Made by a program: the position numbers and the translations under genes. The notes below the pieces were generated by a model. The model ran no database searches and was not told the origin of the DNA. It worked only from the letters and a program-made list of their open reading frames with translations. Of a stretch of 64,000 nt of DNA, positions 9,192 to 16,941 are shown one piece after another (the stretch's first letter is position 1; each line of letters starts with the position of its first letter). The stretch covers positions 62,001-126,000 of the forward strand of contig NZ_JAGPXT010000002.1 in the NCBI RefSeq assembly GCF_018070465.1. Reading direction: 5' to 3'. The stretch is from Micromonospora sp. C95. Lineage in GTDB: Bacteria > Actinomycetota > Actinomycetes > Mycobacteriales > Micromonosporaceae.

Positions 9192-9424
9192 GGGTGCTCC
9201 CGGGTGGATGTCCGCGCCCCGTCCACCGCCGGCCCGGCGCCTCGACGCGCCGCCGCACGGTTCGGGTTTCGCCCGCCGCCCGACCGTCACGCGCTTCGGA
9301 CCTGGGAGTTCCACCCTCCCGGCCCACATGACGGACCACCGGCGGTGTCATCGGATGCGGACCGCACCGCCCACCGCTGAGCAGACCGTAAGGGATCACG
9401 CGCTTCCCGAGCAACCTCGCATTC
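9192..9424. other. Gene-free leader/promoter region of the urease operon
   Basis: No convincing gene is seen. This stretch must contain the ureA promoter and leader on the minus strand. I could not identify clear -35/-10 boxes or a convincing GlnR site here. Confidence 0.4.
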
Positions 9425-9485
9425 GTTGATCATGAGGTTGGCGGCAGTCGCGGAGATCGACTTTGCCGCCAACCTCATGATCAAC
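9425..9485. repeat. Perfect 22-base inverted repeat (GTTGATCATGAGG type)
   Basis: Arms at 9425-9446 and 9464-9485 are exact inverted repeats starting GTTGATCATGAGGTTGGCGG, with a 17-base centre that itself has GTCG/CGAC pairing. It lies between the divergent urease operon and the riboswitch-controlled transporter. A transcript of either strand would form a very strong hairpin. The sequence differs from the GATCTTGCACTT family. Confidence 0.92.
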
Positions 9486-9571
9486 CTGGCTCGGGGTGAG
9501 AGTGAGGGGGAGAGTGAGGGTGGTCATAGCGGGTGGGCGTTGGGCGGGCGGGGGCTGGTAGCGTCGGCGGC

Positions 9572-9655
9572 AGGTCATGAGTGCCAGCGCGAAGCCCCGG
9601 CTTGCTGGCCGGCAACCCTCGTCCGCGCAGGGGTGCCCCGGGTGAGGACCAGGCG
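9572..9655 (+). promoter_or_regulatory. S-adenosylmethionine riboswitch, SAM-IV-like
   Basis: The order of conserved elements fits the SAM-IV class of actinobacteria: GGTCATGAGTGCCAGCG, then GAAGCCCCGGCTTGCTGGCC, then GGCAACCCTC, then GGGGTGCCCCGGGTGAGGACC. P1 can pair GGTC (9574-9577) with GACC (9648-9651), and the GCCAGC/GCTGGC arms form an inner stem. It precedes a leader peptide and an amino-acid importer on the same strand. SAM binding would be expected to reduce expression. Class assignment (SAM-IV versus a SAM-I/IV variant) is by eye. Confidence 0.85.
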
Positions 9656-9719
9656 TCGGTGCAACCACCGGTGCAAGCGTGGCCTGGGTTCCCAGGTCAT
9701 CACGACCTTGAGGAGCACC

Positions 9720-9812
9720 ATGTCGTACCGCGATCGACCTGTGGCCCGCCCGGGCCTGACCCGGCGTCGGCACGTCGACATGATGCGGGTGTGCAGCGCC
9801 GCGTGTAGCTGA
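9720..9812 (+). CDS. Cys-containing leader peptide (attenuator uORF)
   Basis: A 30-codon ORF with a clear AGGAG seven to eight bases before the ATG. Its middle RRRHVDMMRVCSAACS matches the actinobacterial leader-peptide pattern R-R-x-H-V-D-x-x-R-V-x-S-A-x-C found before sulfur-metabolism genes. Two Cys codons lie in the last six codons, so ribosome stalling when Cys-tRNA is scarce could change folding of the RNA that follows (hairpins at 9823-9849 and 9881-9900) and permit expression of the transporter. The peptide itself probably has no other function. Too short for routine calling. Confidence 0.8.
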   Translation: MSYRDRPVARPGLTRRRHVDMMRVCSAACS

Positions 9813-9822
9813 CCGCGTCGCC

Positions 9823-9900
9823 ACCCGGTCACCGGACCCCTGACCGGGTCCGTCCCGCTCTGTCATCGATCCCATCCCAGCGGTCCGCCCAGGCGGACCG
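9823..9900 (+). promoter_or_regulatory. Candidate attenuator hairpins between leader peptide and transporter
   Basis: Two hairpins follow the leader-peptide stop: ACCCGGTCA/TGACCGGGT (9823-9831 with 9841-9849) and CGGTCCGCC/GGCGGACCG (9881-9889 with 9892-9900). Neither is followed by a T-run, so termination, if any, may be Rho-dependent or work by sequestering the ribosome site of the next gene. Mechanism is inferred. Confidence 0.5.
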
Positions 9901-9947
9901 TCGGTGTGGCACGTCCGTGCCCGCCGCAGCTCAACCAGGAGACACCT

Positions 9948-10796
9948 GTGCGATTCCCTTCCGCCCTGACCCGCGCCGCCGCCGTCGGTGTCGCCGCGAT
10001 CCTCGGTGCCGCCACCCTCACCGCCTGCGGCTCGGACTCCGCCGGCAGCGCGGCCGACAACCCGTACGGCCTGTCGCAGCCGGGCGTGCTGCGCGCCGGC
10101 ACGCTGACCGACGCCCCGCCGAACGTCTACCTCAAGGACGGAAAGTTCACCGGCTTCGACAACGACCTGCTGGTTGCCGCCGCCGACAAGCTCGGCCTGA
10201 AGGTCGAGTTCGTGGGCACCGATTTCTCCGCCCTGCTCGCTCAGGTCGGCAACCGCAAGTTCGACGTCGGTAGCTCCTCGATCACCATCACCGAGGCGCG
10301 CAAGAAGACCGTGGACTTCGGCAACGGGTACGACTTCGGCTACTTCGGGCTCGACGTGCCCGCCGGGTCGACGTTGCGCAGCTTCGACGAGTTGCCCGGC
10401 AAGCGGGTGGTGGTCGTGCAGGGCACCGTCCAGGACGATTACGCCACGAACAAGGACCTGGACCCGGTCCGCGTGCCCGACTACAGCGGCGCGATCAACC
10501 AGCTCAAGGCCGGTACCGCGGACGCGTGGATCGCCCCCGCCGAGATCGGTGAGAAGACCGCGGCGGACAGCGGCGGCAAGATCGCGGTGGCGGCGAAGGA
10601 ACTCAGCCCGGCCCCGACCGCGTACGCCTTCGCCAAGGGCAACGACGCGCTGCGCGAGGCGCTGAACCGGGCGCTCGACGAGCTGATCGCCGACGGCACC
10701 TGGACCCGGTTGCAGGAGCAGTACTACCCGGGCCGGCCGATCCCGGCCGACTTCACCCCGGGCAGCGGAGACGTGTCGGCACCGGCCGGCTCCTGA
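9948..10796 (+). CDS. Polar amino-acid ABC transporter substrate-binding lipoprotein
   Basis: About 282 residues. The GTG at 9948 follows CCAGGAG and gives a signal peptide with lipobox LTAC followed by GSD, so a lipoprotein. The rest is an SBP_bac_3 (family 3) domain: GVLRAGTLTDAPPNVY at the start, GKFTGFDNDLLVAAADKLG, a DVGSSSITITEARKKTVDF motif typical of the family, and a C-terminal EALNRALDELIADGTW helix. The SAM riboswitch and Cys leader peptide upstream suggest cystine, cysteine or methionine as ligand; the sequence alone does not settle it. First of a three-gene operon with permease and ATPase. Confidence 0.88.
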   Translation: MRFPSALTRAAAVGVAAILGAATLTACGSDSAGSAADNPYGLSQPGVLRAGTLTDAPPNVYLKDGKFTGFDNDLLVAAADKLGLKVEFVGTDFSALLAQVGNRKFDVGSSSITITEARKKTVDFGNGYDFGYFGLDVPAGSTLRSFDELPGKRVVVVQGTVQDDYATNKDLDPVRVPDYSGAINQLKAGTADAWIAPAEIGEKTAADSGGKIAVAAKELSPAPTAYAFAKGNDALREALNRALDELIADGTWTRLQEQYYPGRPIPADFTPGSGDVSAPAGS

Positions 10797-10832
10797 CGAC
10801 AGGACGACGAGCGAGCAGGGCGGAGGTTGACC

Positions 10833-11612
10833 GTGGATCCGTTGCGCACCCTGTGGGAGACGTTCTTCGACTGGGAGTCGATGCGCGAGGCGCTACCCGA
10901 GATGCTCACCGTCGGGTTGCCCAACACGCTCATCCTGGCGGTCACCGCCGCCCTGCTCGGCTCGGCGCTGGGCATCCTGCTGGCGGTGGCGGGGATATCG
11001 CGTACCCGCTGGCTGCGGTGGCCGGCGCGGGTGTACACCGACGTGTTCCGGGGCCTGCCGGCGGCGGCGACGATCCTGCTGATCGGGGTGGGGCTGGCCC
11101 CACTGGGCATGCAGGTGTGGGGCCCCAACCCGTACCCGCTGGGGATCCTGGCGCTGTCGCTGATCGCCTCGGCGTACCTCGGGGAGATCTTCCGCTCGGG
11201 CATCCAGTCGGTGGAGGCCACCCAGTTGGAGGCGGCCCGTGCGTTGGGCTTCTCCTGGCGCGAGGCGATGCGCAGAGTGATCATCCCGCAGGGCATCCGG
11301 CGGATCCTGCCGGCCTGGGTGAACCAGCTCATCGCCCTGATCAAGGACTCCAGCCTGGTCTACTTCCTCGGCCTGCTGGCCAGCCAACGGGAGCTGTTCC
11401 GGATCGGGCAGGACTACGCCGCGAACACCGGCAACCAGTCGGCGCTGCTGCTGGCCGGGCTGTTCTACCTCGCACTGACCGTGCCGCTGACGCACGTCGT
11501 CAACTGGATCGACCGGCGGCTGCGACACGGCCGGCCGGCGGCAGTACCCACCGACGACCCCGACGACCTGGACCTGGCGCTGCCCGGCGCCGCCGGAGGC
11601 AACCAACGATGA
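10833..11612 (+). CDS. Polar amino-acid ABC transporter permease (HisM/GlnP type)
   Basis: About 259 residues with five or so membrane segments. LPNTLILAVTAALLGSALGILLAV opens the BPD_transp_1 domain, and ATQLEAARALGFSWREAMRRVIIPQ contains the EAA loop (EAARALG) that docks to the ATPase; KDSSLVYFLGL is typical of His/Glu/Gln permeases. The GTG at 10833 lies six bases after GGAGG; a TTG two codons earlier is less well spaced. The C-terminal tail is charged and Pro-rich. The stop overlaps the ATPase start (ATGA). Confidence 0.92.
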   Translation: MDPLRTLWETFFDWESMREALPEMLTVGLPNTLILAVTAALLGSALGILLAVAGISRTRWLRWPARVYTDVFRGLPAAATILLIGVGLAPLGMQVWGPNPYPLGILALSLIASAYLGEIFRSGIQSVEATQLEAARALGFSWREAMRRVIIPQGIRRILPAWVNQLIALIKDSSLVYFLGLLASQRELFRIGQDYAANTGNQSALLLAGLFYLALTVPLTHVVNWIDRRLRHGRPAAVPTDDPDDLDLALPGAAGGNQR

Positions 11613-12340
11613 ACACCTCGGTCAGTCTGAGCCTGCGCGACGTCCACCTGGCCTTCGGCAGCCACCGGGTGCTGCGCGGGGTGGACCTGGACGTGGCACG
11701 CGGCGGCACCGCGTGCGTGATCGGCCCGTCCGGGTCGGGCAAGTCCACGCTGCTGCGCACCGTCAACCGGCTCCTCGAACCGGACCGTGGCGACGTGCTG
11801 CTGGACGGGCTCAGCGTGCTGCGCGACGACCCGGACGCCCTGCGGCAGCGGATCGGCATGGTGTTCCAACAGTTCAACCTCTTCCCGCACATGAGCGTGC
11901 TGCGCAACATCACCCTGCCGTTGCGCCGTATCGGCAAGCTCGGCGAGGACGAGGCGGTGGACCGGGCCCGGGCCGAACTCGACCGGGTCGGCCTCGCCGC
12001 GAAGGCCGACGCCCGGCCGGCGCACCTGTCCGGCGGGCAGCAGCAACGGGTCGCCATCGCCCGGGCACTGGCCATGCGGCCGCAGGTGATGCTCTTCGAC
12101 GAGGCCACCTCGGCGCTCGACCCGGAACTGGTGAAGGGGGTGCTGGCGCTGATGGCGGAGCTGTCCGCCCAGGGCATGACCATGGTGGTCGTCACCCACG
12201 AGATGGGCTTCGCCCGCCAGGTCGCCGACACCGTCGCCTTCATGGACACCGGGATCGTGCTGGAGGCCGGCGAGCCGGCCGCCGTCTTCGAGTCGCCGCA
12301 ACACCCTCGGCTACGCCGCTTCCTGTCCCAGGTGCTGTGA
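11609..12340 (+). CDS. Polar amino-acid ABC transporter ATPase (GlnQ/TcyN type)
   Basis: A 243-residue ABC ATPase. Walker A GPSGSGKST (near residue 37), Q-loop VFQQFNLFPHMSVLRNI, signature LSGGQQQR, Walker B VMLFDEATSALDPE and H-loop VVTHEMGFAR are all intact. The FNLFPHM and HEMGFAR motifs are typical of polar amino-acid importers. It completes the operon started by the binding protein, and its stop lies 12 bases from that of a convergent gene. Confidence 0.95.
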   Translation: MNTSVSLSLRDVHLAFGSHRVLRGVDLDVARGGTACVIGPSGSGKSTLLRTVNRLLEPDRGDVLLDGLSVLRDDPDALRQRIGMVFQQFNLFPHMSVLRNITLPLRRIGKLGEDEAVDRARAELDRVGLAAKADARPAHLSGGQQQRVAIARALAMRPQVMLFDEATSALDPELVKGVLALMAELSAQGMTMVVVTHEMGFARQVADTVAFMDTGIVLEAGEPAAVFESPQHPRLRRFLSQVL

Positions 12341-12352
12341 GGCTCTTGTCGC

Positions 12353-13288
12353 TCAGGAGCGGCGACGGGCGAGTATCGCGAGGGTCTCCCGGCGCACCTC
12401 GTCGGGCTCCCGGACGAGACGGCGGTGGCTGAACCTGACCACCAGGATGCCGACCGTGGCGAGTAGCGCGTCGCGCCGCAGGTCGATCTCGCGCTGACGG
12501 GGATCGCCGTGCGAGGCGGCACCGTCCACCTCGATGTTGACCCGCTCCTGCTCAGCGAACAGATCCAGGTACATGGTTCGCTTTCCCACCCGGACCCGCA
12601 CCTGTCGCCTCAGCGCGGGCATTCCCGGGCCGGTGAAGACCCGGTCGTGACCCCAGATCTCCAGCGGGCTGCGGCAGCCGGCGTCGAGCCGGTCGATGAG
12701 TACGGACAGCGCCGCCCGCCCGGTCAGCTTCGGCGCGAGCGCGACCCGGAGCCGGTACGCGGTGGTCATCCGGTCGTTCACCGCCCGGACGACCGGCCCG
12801 ATCCGCCCCTCCTCGGGCAACAGTGACCACGAACGCACCAGCGCCTCCTCCAGCCGAACGACCGGCACACCCCGTCGCACCACGACGTGAGGTGGTTCCG
12901 CCGCGAATGCTGTGCGGTGCCGCACCACCAGACTTTCCCTGCTCCGCAGCCCGGTACCAGCCGGCATGTCGAGGTACACAGGCTCACCCGCCGGCTGAGG
13001 CCGAAGGCCGTACACGTCAAGCGCGGTGAGCGCGCTCAAGGCCGCCCGGCCGTCGGCGTAGGCGAGCGCCGCCCGCCGGGCGACCTCGGGTGTCGCCCGT
13101 GCGAGCAGGTTTGTCGAATCCGGGCCGGCGAGCAGCGAGGCGTCGACGTAGACCGCCGGCAGGACGCGACGCAGCCAGCCACTGCGGTACGCCCGCCGCA
13201 ACGCCCATGGCGGTAGCACCTCGAGTGCCCGAGCGCGGGTCACCACACCGCCACCAGCCTCGACGAGCGATCGGAGCACGCCATCCAC
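12353..13288 (-). CDS. AbiEi-like antitoxin N-domain with C-terminal DUF559 domain
   Basis: About 311 residues. The N terminus (VDGVLRSLVEAGGGVVTRAR, then PPWALRRAYRSGWLRRVLPAVYV) looks like the winged helix of AbiEi-type antitoxins. The C terminus has a VSR/DUF559-like PD-(D/E)XK fold with YLDLFAEQERVNIEVDGAASHG, residues expected of the nuclease core (D..E.DG). No AbiEii toxin partner is adjacent. Such proteins are common in actinomycetes and their role is unproven. The GTG at 13288 is chosen by the family-like start VDGVLRSL; longer readings run into an inverted repeat upstream. Confidence 0.7.
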   Translation of the reverse strand: MDGVLRSLVEAGGGVVTRARALEVLPPWALRRAYRSGWLRRVLPAVYVDASLLAGPDSTNLLARATPEVARRAALAYADGRAALSALTALDVYGLRPQPAGEPVYLDMPAGTGLRSRESLVVRHRTAFAAEPPHVVVRRGVPVVRLEEALVRSWSLLPEEGRIGPVVRAVNDRMTTAYRLRVALAPKLTGRAALSVLIDRLDAGCRSPLEIWGHDRVFTGPGMPALRRQVRVRVGKRTMYLDLFAEQERVNIEVDGAASHGDPRQREIDLRRDALLATVGILVVRFSHRRLVREPDEVRRETLAILARRRS

Positions 13289-13391
13289 GGCAACCGAGCC
13301 TGCCCCGAGCCACGCCGACCCCGCAGCCCCCTGTGGACACCGCACCAAGCTGTGCACAACGCGTCGTCCCAGTGCCGAGTGTGGTACGGGT

Positions 13392-13460
13392 CCTTGATTG
13401 TTTGCAGTCGAGTGACAGTGGTAACGGCGTGTCGAGTCACTCGACTGCAAACGATCAAGG
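13392..13460. repeat. 25-base inverted repeat (CCTTGATTGTTTGCAGTCGAG type)
   Basis: Arms 13392-13416 and 13436-13460 pair over 25 bases with a single T/C difference (a G-T wobble in RNA) around a 19-base centre. It lies between the start of the AbiEi/DUF559 gene and the end of the ABC permease gene, both on the minus strand, so it may terminate the ABC operon. The sequence is unrelated to the other repeat families in the window. Confidence 0.9.
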
Positions 13461-13475
13461 CCGGCTCAGGCCGCG

Positions 13476-15101
13476 TCAGGTGGGGGTGTCGCGGTGGCGG
13501 AAGGTGGTGAGGCCGGTTGCGAGCAGGGCGGTGGCTACGGCGGTGAGGAGCACCAGGGGCAGGACTCTGACGTCGACGGCGGGCACCGACGGCACGTGGG
13601 TGTACGGGGAGAGGTTCAGCACCGCCTGCGGCAGGTCCAGCGCGGCACCCAGCTGACCGAGCAACAGGAACACGATCAGCACCGCCCAGCTCGACGCGAC
13701 CGACCAGCGCGGCAGCGCGCCGAACAGGGCGGTCACCACCCCGGCGCCGACGAGCAGGGCCGGCAGCCACAGCAGCGCGGCTCCGGTCAGGTCGACGGTC
13801 CAACCGACCGGGTCACCGACCGCCAGCCCGTACCCGAGGCCGGTGGTGGCACCGGCCAGCAGCATCAGCGCCAGCGCACCGAGCACGGAACCGACCACCT
13901 GGGTGCTCAACCACCGGGTGCGGCTGACGGCGGTGGCGAGCAGCGGTTCGAGGATGCCGTCGGACTCGTCGCCGCGTACCCGCAGCAGGGCCTGCACCAC
14001 GTACGCCCCGATGGTCAGGGCGAACAGCCCGAGCATCGCGGCCAGGAAGGCGTCGACCAGTTCGGCCCCGCCGCCGAGTTGGGCGATCGCCTCGGCGGCG
14101 GCCGGATTGTCGGCGATCATGTCGTCGACCTCGTTGCCGGCCAGACCCATGGCGAGGCCGAGCACCGCGACCGCGACCGCCCAGCCGGTCAGCGCGCCCC
14201 GGTGCAGCCGCCAGGTCAGCCCGGCCGGGCTGAGCAGTCCGGCGGCGGCGCGGGCCGGCCCGCGGCGGGCGGCGAGCAGGCCGGCGCCGAGGTCGCGCCG
14301 TTCGGCCAGCGCGTACGCCCCGGCGACCCCGGCGACCAGCAGGGCGACCGGCAGCGTGAGAACCCACCACCGCTCGTCGTCGAAGGCGCGAATCTGGGTG
14401 CCCCAGCCCAGCGGCGACAACCAGGTCGGCCAGGCGCTGTCCAGGCGCACCCCGTCGGCGGCGGGCTGACCGAGCACGTCACCCGTGGCCCGCAGCAGGA
14501 ACGCCACCCCGACCGTGGCCGAGGCGAGCGCGTTGGCGCCCCGGGAGGTCACCGAGAGCTGGGCGGTGACGGCGGCCACGCCGGTGAAGGCGAGGCCGAT
14601 GCCGACGATCGCCGCGGCGGCGGCCACCGAGCCGGCAACCGGCAGGCCGGCACCGACGAAGGCGAGCGCTAGCAGCGCCCCGGCCAGCACGTTGGCGCCG
14701 ACCACGACGACCAGGGCCGCGGTGAGCAGTGCGTACCGGCCGACGGCGGCGGCACCGAGCAGCTCGGCGCGGCCGGTCTCCTCGTTCTGCCGGGTGTGCC
14801 GGACCACGGCGAAGGTGCTCAGCAGCGCGGCGAGCACGGCCAGGGTGAGGTACGTCTCGGTGACCACCACGGCACCGAGATCGGTGCTGGCGATCGGGCC
14901 GTTGAAGGCGCGGGCGACGACGCTGGTGTTGGCCACCTCGGCGTACCCGATGCGGTTCTGCTCGTCGGGGTAGATGCTGGCCACGCTCTCGGCGAGGGCG
15001 TAGCCGATCAGCGGGCTGCCGAGCGTCCAGATGGCCAGGCGGATGCGGTCCCGACGCAGGGCGAGTCGGGTGAGCCGACCGGTGCCGGTGAAGGCGCTCA
15101 T
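13476..15101 (-). CDS. ABC exporter permease (TnrB3/ABC-2-like)
   Basis: About 541 residues with two similar halves of roughly six membrane segments each; LAALLSTFAVVRHTRQNEETGRAELL and VVQALLRVRGDESDGILEPLLAT are the paired 'RxxEExGRxExLLAT'-type loops seen in the tetronasin-resistance permease family. With the upstream ATPase it forms an exporter. Its ATG at 15101 overlaps the ATPase stop (ATGA). Expected role is export of a toxic or antibiotic-like compound; substrate unknown. The divergent TetR gene probably regulates the pair. Confidence 0.85.
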   Translation of the reverse strand: MSAFTGTGRLTRLALRRDRIRLAIWTLGSPLIGYALAESVASIYPDEQNRIGYAEVANTSVVARAFNGPIASTDLGAVVVTETYLTLAVLAALLSTFAVVRHTRQNEETGRAELLGAAAVGRYALLTAALVVVVGANVLAGALLALAFVGAGLPVAGSVAAAAAIVGIGLAFTGVAAVTAQLSVTSRGANALASATVGVAFLLRATGDVLGQPAADGVRLDSAWPTWLSPLGWGTQIRAFDDERWWVLTLPVALLVAGVAGAYALAERRDLGAGLLAARRGPARAAAGLLSPAGLTWRLHRGALTGWAVAVAVLGLAMGLAGNEVDDMIADNPAAAEAIAQLGGGAELVDAFLAAMLGLFALTIGAYVVQALLRVRGDESDGILEPLLATAVSRTRWLSTQVVGSVLGALALMLLAGATTGLGYGLAVGDPVGWTVDLTGAALLWLPALLVGAGVVTALFGALPRWSVASSWAVLIVFLLLGQLGAALDLPQAVLNLSPYTHVPSVPAVDVRVLPLVLLTAVATALLATGLTTFRHRDTPT

Positions 15102-16018
15102 CGGGCGCCTCCGGTCGGCGTCTGCCGGTCCCCCTCGATGGTCTCGCCGTAGTGCCGCAGGAAGAGTTCCTCCAGGGTGGGCGGTGTGCTGGTCAACGCG
15201 CGGACCTCGAAGCGGACCAGATGGGTCAGGAGCGTGTCGAGGTGCTCGGGCTCGACCTCCAGGCGGACGCGACCGTCGACGGGACGCACCTCGTGCACGC
15301 CGGGCAGCTCCGACAGACCGGTCACCGGACGTCCGGTCTCGACGGTGACGGTGGTACGCGCCAGGTGCCGCAGCTCGGACAGCGTGCCGGACTCGACGAT
15401 CCGGCCCTCCCGGATGATGCTGACCCGGTCGCAGAGCGCCTCGACCTCGGCCAGCACGTGGCTGGAGAGCAGGACGCTCGCGCCGGCCTCGGTGAGTTGC
15501 CGGACCTCCTCCTGGAACACCGCCTCCATCAGTGGGTCGAGTCCGGAGGTGGGCTCGTCCAGCACGTACAGCTCGACGTCGGAGGCGAAGGCGGCGACGA
15601 TCGCGACCTTCTGCCGGTTGCCCTTCGAGTAGGTGCGGCACTTCTTCGTCGGGTCCAGGTCGAAGCGGCGCAGCAGGTCGTCGCGGCGACGCGGGTCCAG
15701 CCCGCCGCGCAACGCACCGAACAGGTCGATCGCCTCTCCGCCGGAGAGGTTGGGCCAGAGGTTGACGTCACCCGGCACGTACGCCAGTCGCCGGTGCAAC
15801 GCGACGGCGTCACGCCACGGGTCGCCGTCGAGAATGCGGACCTGCCCGGAGTCGCGGCGCAGCAGGCCGAGCAGGATCCGGATGGTGGTGGACTTGCCCG
15901 AGCCGTTGGGCCCGAGGAAGCCGTGCACCTCCCCCGGTTCCACCGTCAGGTCGAGCCCGTCGAGCGCGCGTACGCCGCCGAAGGTCTTGACGAGGTTCTC
16001 GATGGCGATCACGGACAT
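15098..16018 (-). CDS. ABC exporter ATPase (DrrA-like)
   Basis: A 306-residue ATPase with Walker A GPNGSGKST near residue 37, Walker B LYVLDEPTSGLDP and switch His in LLSSHVLAEVE. The signature is YSKGNRQK in place of LSGGQ, as is usual in DrrA/CcmA-type exporters. A C-terminal regulatory extension after residue 220 follows. It starts at ATG 16018 and is co-transcribed with the permease. Confidence 0.92.
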   Translation of the reverse strand: MSVIAIENLVKTFGGVRALDGLDLTVEPGEVHGFLGPNGSGKSTTIRILLGLLRRDSGQVRILDGDPWRDAVALHRRLAYVPGDVNLWPNLSGGEAIDLFGALRGGLDPRRRDDLLRRFDLDPTKKCRTYSKGNRQKVAIVAAFASDVELYVLDEPTSGLDPLMEAVFQEEVRQLTEAGASVLLSSHVLAEVEALCDRVSIIREGRIVESGTLSELRHLARTTVTVETGRPVTGLSELPGVHEVRPVDGRVRLEVEPEHLDTLLTHLVRFEVRALTSTPPTLEELFLRHYGETIEGDRQTPTGGAR

Positions 16019-16116
16019 GGACGCCTCCCGTCGTTACCGGTGTCTGCCACTGACCGATGGTAAGGGATGCGTGCACCGCCACCGTCCGGCGGTCAGGTGC
16101 GATTACGCTTAGCGTC
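16019..16116. promoter_or_regulatory. Divergent control region with TetR operator candidates
   Basis: The 98 bases between the ABC ATPase and the tetR-type gene hold a perfect short palindrome ACGCT-T-AGCGT (16105-16115) right before the tetR start, and a wider TTACC/GGTAA pair (16034-16038 and 16059-16063). Either could be the operator of the divergent TetR regulator. No AGGAG precedes the tetR ATG, so that transcript may be leaderless. Confidence 0.4.
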
Positions 16117-16920
16117 ATGACCTGCACGGAGACCGACGGCACCCGCAGCCGGATCCTGCGCGCCGCGCTGGACCTCTTCGCCGAGCAGGGCTACCAACGC
16201 ACCTCGCTGCGGCAGATCGCCGAACGGTTGCGGCTGACCAAGGCCGCCATCCTCTACCACTTTCCCAGTAAGGCGCATCTGCTCGCCGCGCTGGCCGAGC
16301 CGTTGATCCGGGATCTGGAGGCGCTGCTGGACAGCGCCGGGCCACTGCCCGGCCGGCAGGCGAGGTGGACGCTGCTGGAGGGCTGGGTGGACACCATGCT
16401 CGCGCATCGTGGCCCACTCGGCATGCTCTTCCACGACCTCGCGCTCGTCGACCGGGGCAGCACCTACCACCGGCTGGTGCAGATCGCCATGCGGGCCAAC
16501 CAGATCGTCGCCGGACCGAACGCCGAACGACGGGACCGGGTCCGGGCGGTCCAGGCCATCGCCATGTGCAGCGACCCGGTGGTGTTCATGATCGACGTTC
16601 CCGCGTCGGTACTGCGGGCGGACATGCTGGACGGCGTCCGCCGACTGTTGGGTGAGACGCCACCCGGTGACCAGCCGCCAGTCGCCCGCACCACGACGGC
16701 GACCGACCCAGCCGCCGGCGCCGCGCCGCCCGGGCGGGTGGGTCGGCGGCGGCCGGGCCGCCCCCGTGCGATGAGCCCGGAGCAGGTGCGCGCCGCCCGC
16801 CGGATGCATCTGGCGGGCACCCACTCGGCCGACGAGATCGCCGCCGAGTTCGGTGTCTCGCGCGCCACCGTCTACCGCCACCTCGAAGCCGACCGGGATA
16901 ACGAGACAGTTACAAGATAG
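16117..16920 (+). CDS. TetR-family regulator with extra C-terminal HTH
   Basis: About 267 residues. Residues 5-60 are a TetR DNA-binding domain (TRSRILRAALDLFAEQGYQR, then TSLRQIAERLRLTKAAILYHF with the usual Y-H-F/Y ending). A ligand domain runs to about 185. After a Pro/Arg linker comes a second HTH of resolvase/Hin type: GRPRAMSPEQVRAARRMHLA, ADEIAAEFGVSRATVYRHLE. Such a double-HTH layout is unusual. It is divergent from an ABC exporter and is expected to repress it until a ligand binds. The ATG at 16117 is used; an earlier start would cover the operator region. Confidence 0.85.
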   Translation: MTCTETDGTRSRILRAALDLFAEQGYQRTSLRQIAERLRLTKAAILYHFPSKAHLLAALAEPLIRDLEALLDSAGPLPGRQARWTLLEGWVDTMLAHRGPLGMLFHDLALVDRGSTYHRLVQIAMRANQIVAGPNAERRDRVRAVQAIAMCSDPVVFMIDVPASVLRADMLDGVRRLLGETPPGDQPPVARTTTATDPAAGAAPPGRVGRRRPGRPRAMSPEQVRAARRMHLAGTHSADEIAAEFGVSRATVYRHLEADRDNETVTR

Positions 16921-16941
16921 TTTTGCGACCTGGTCGACAGG

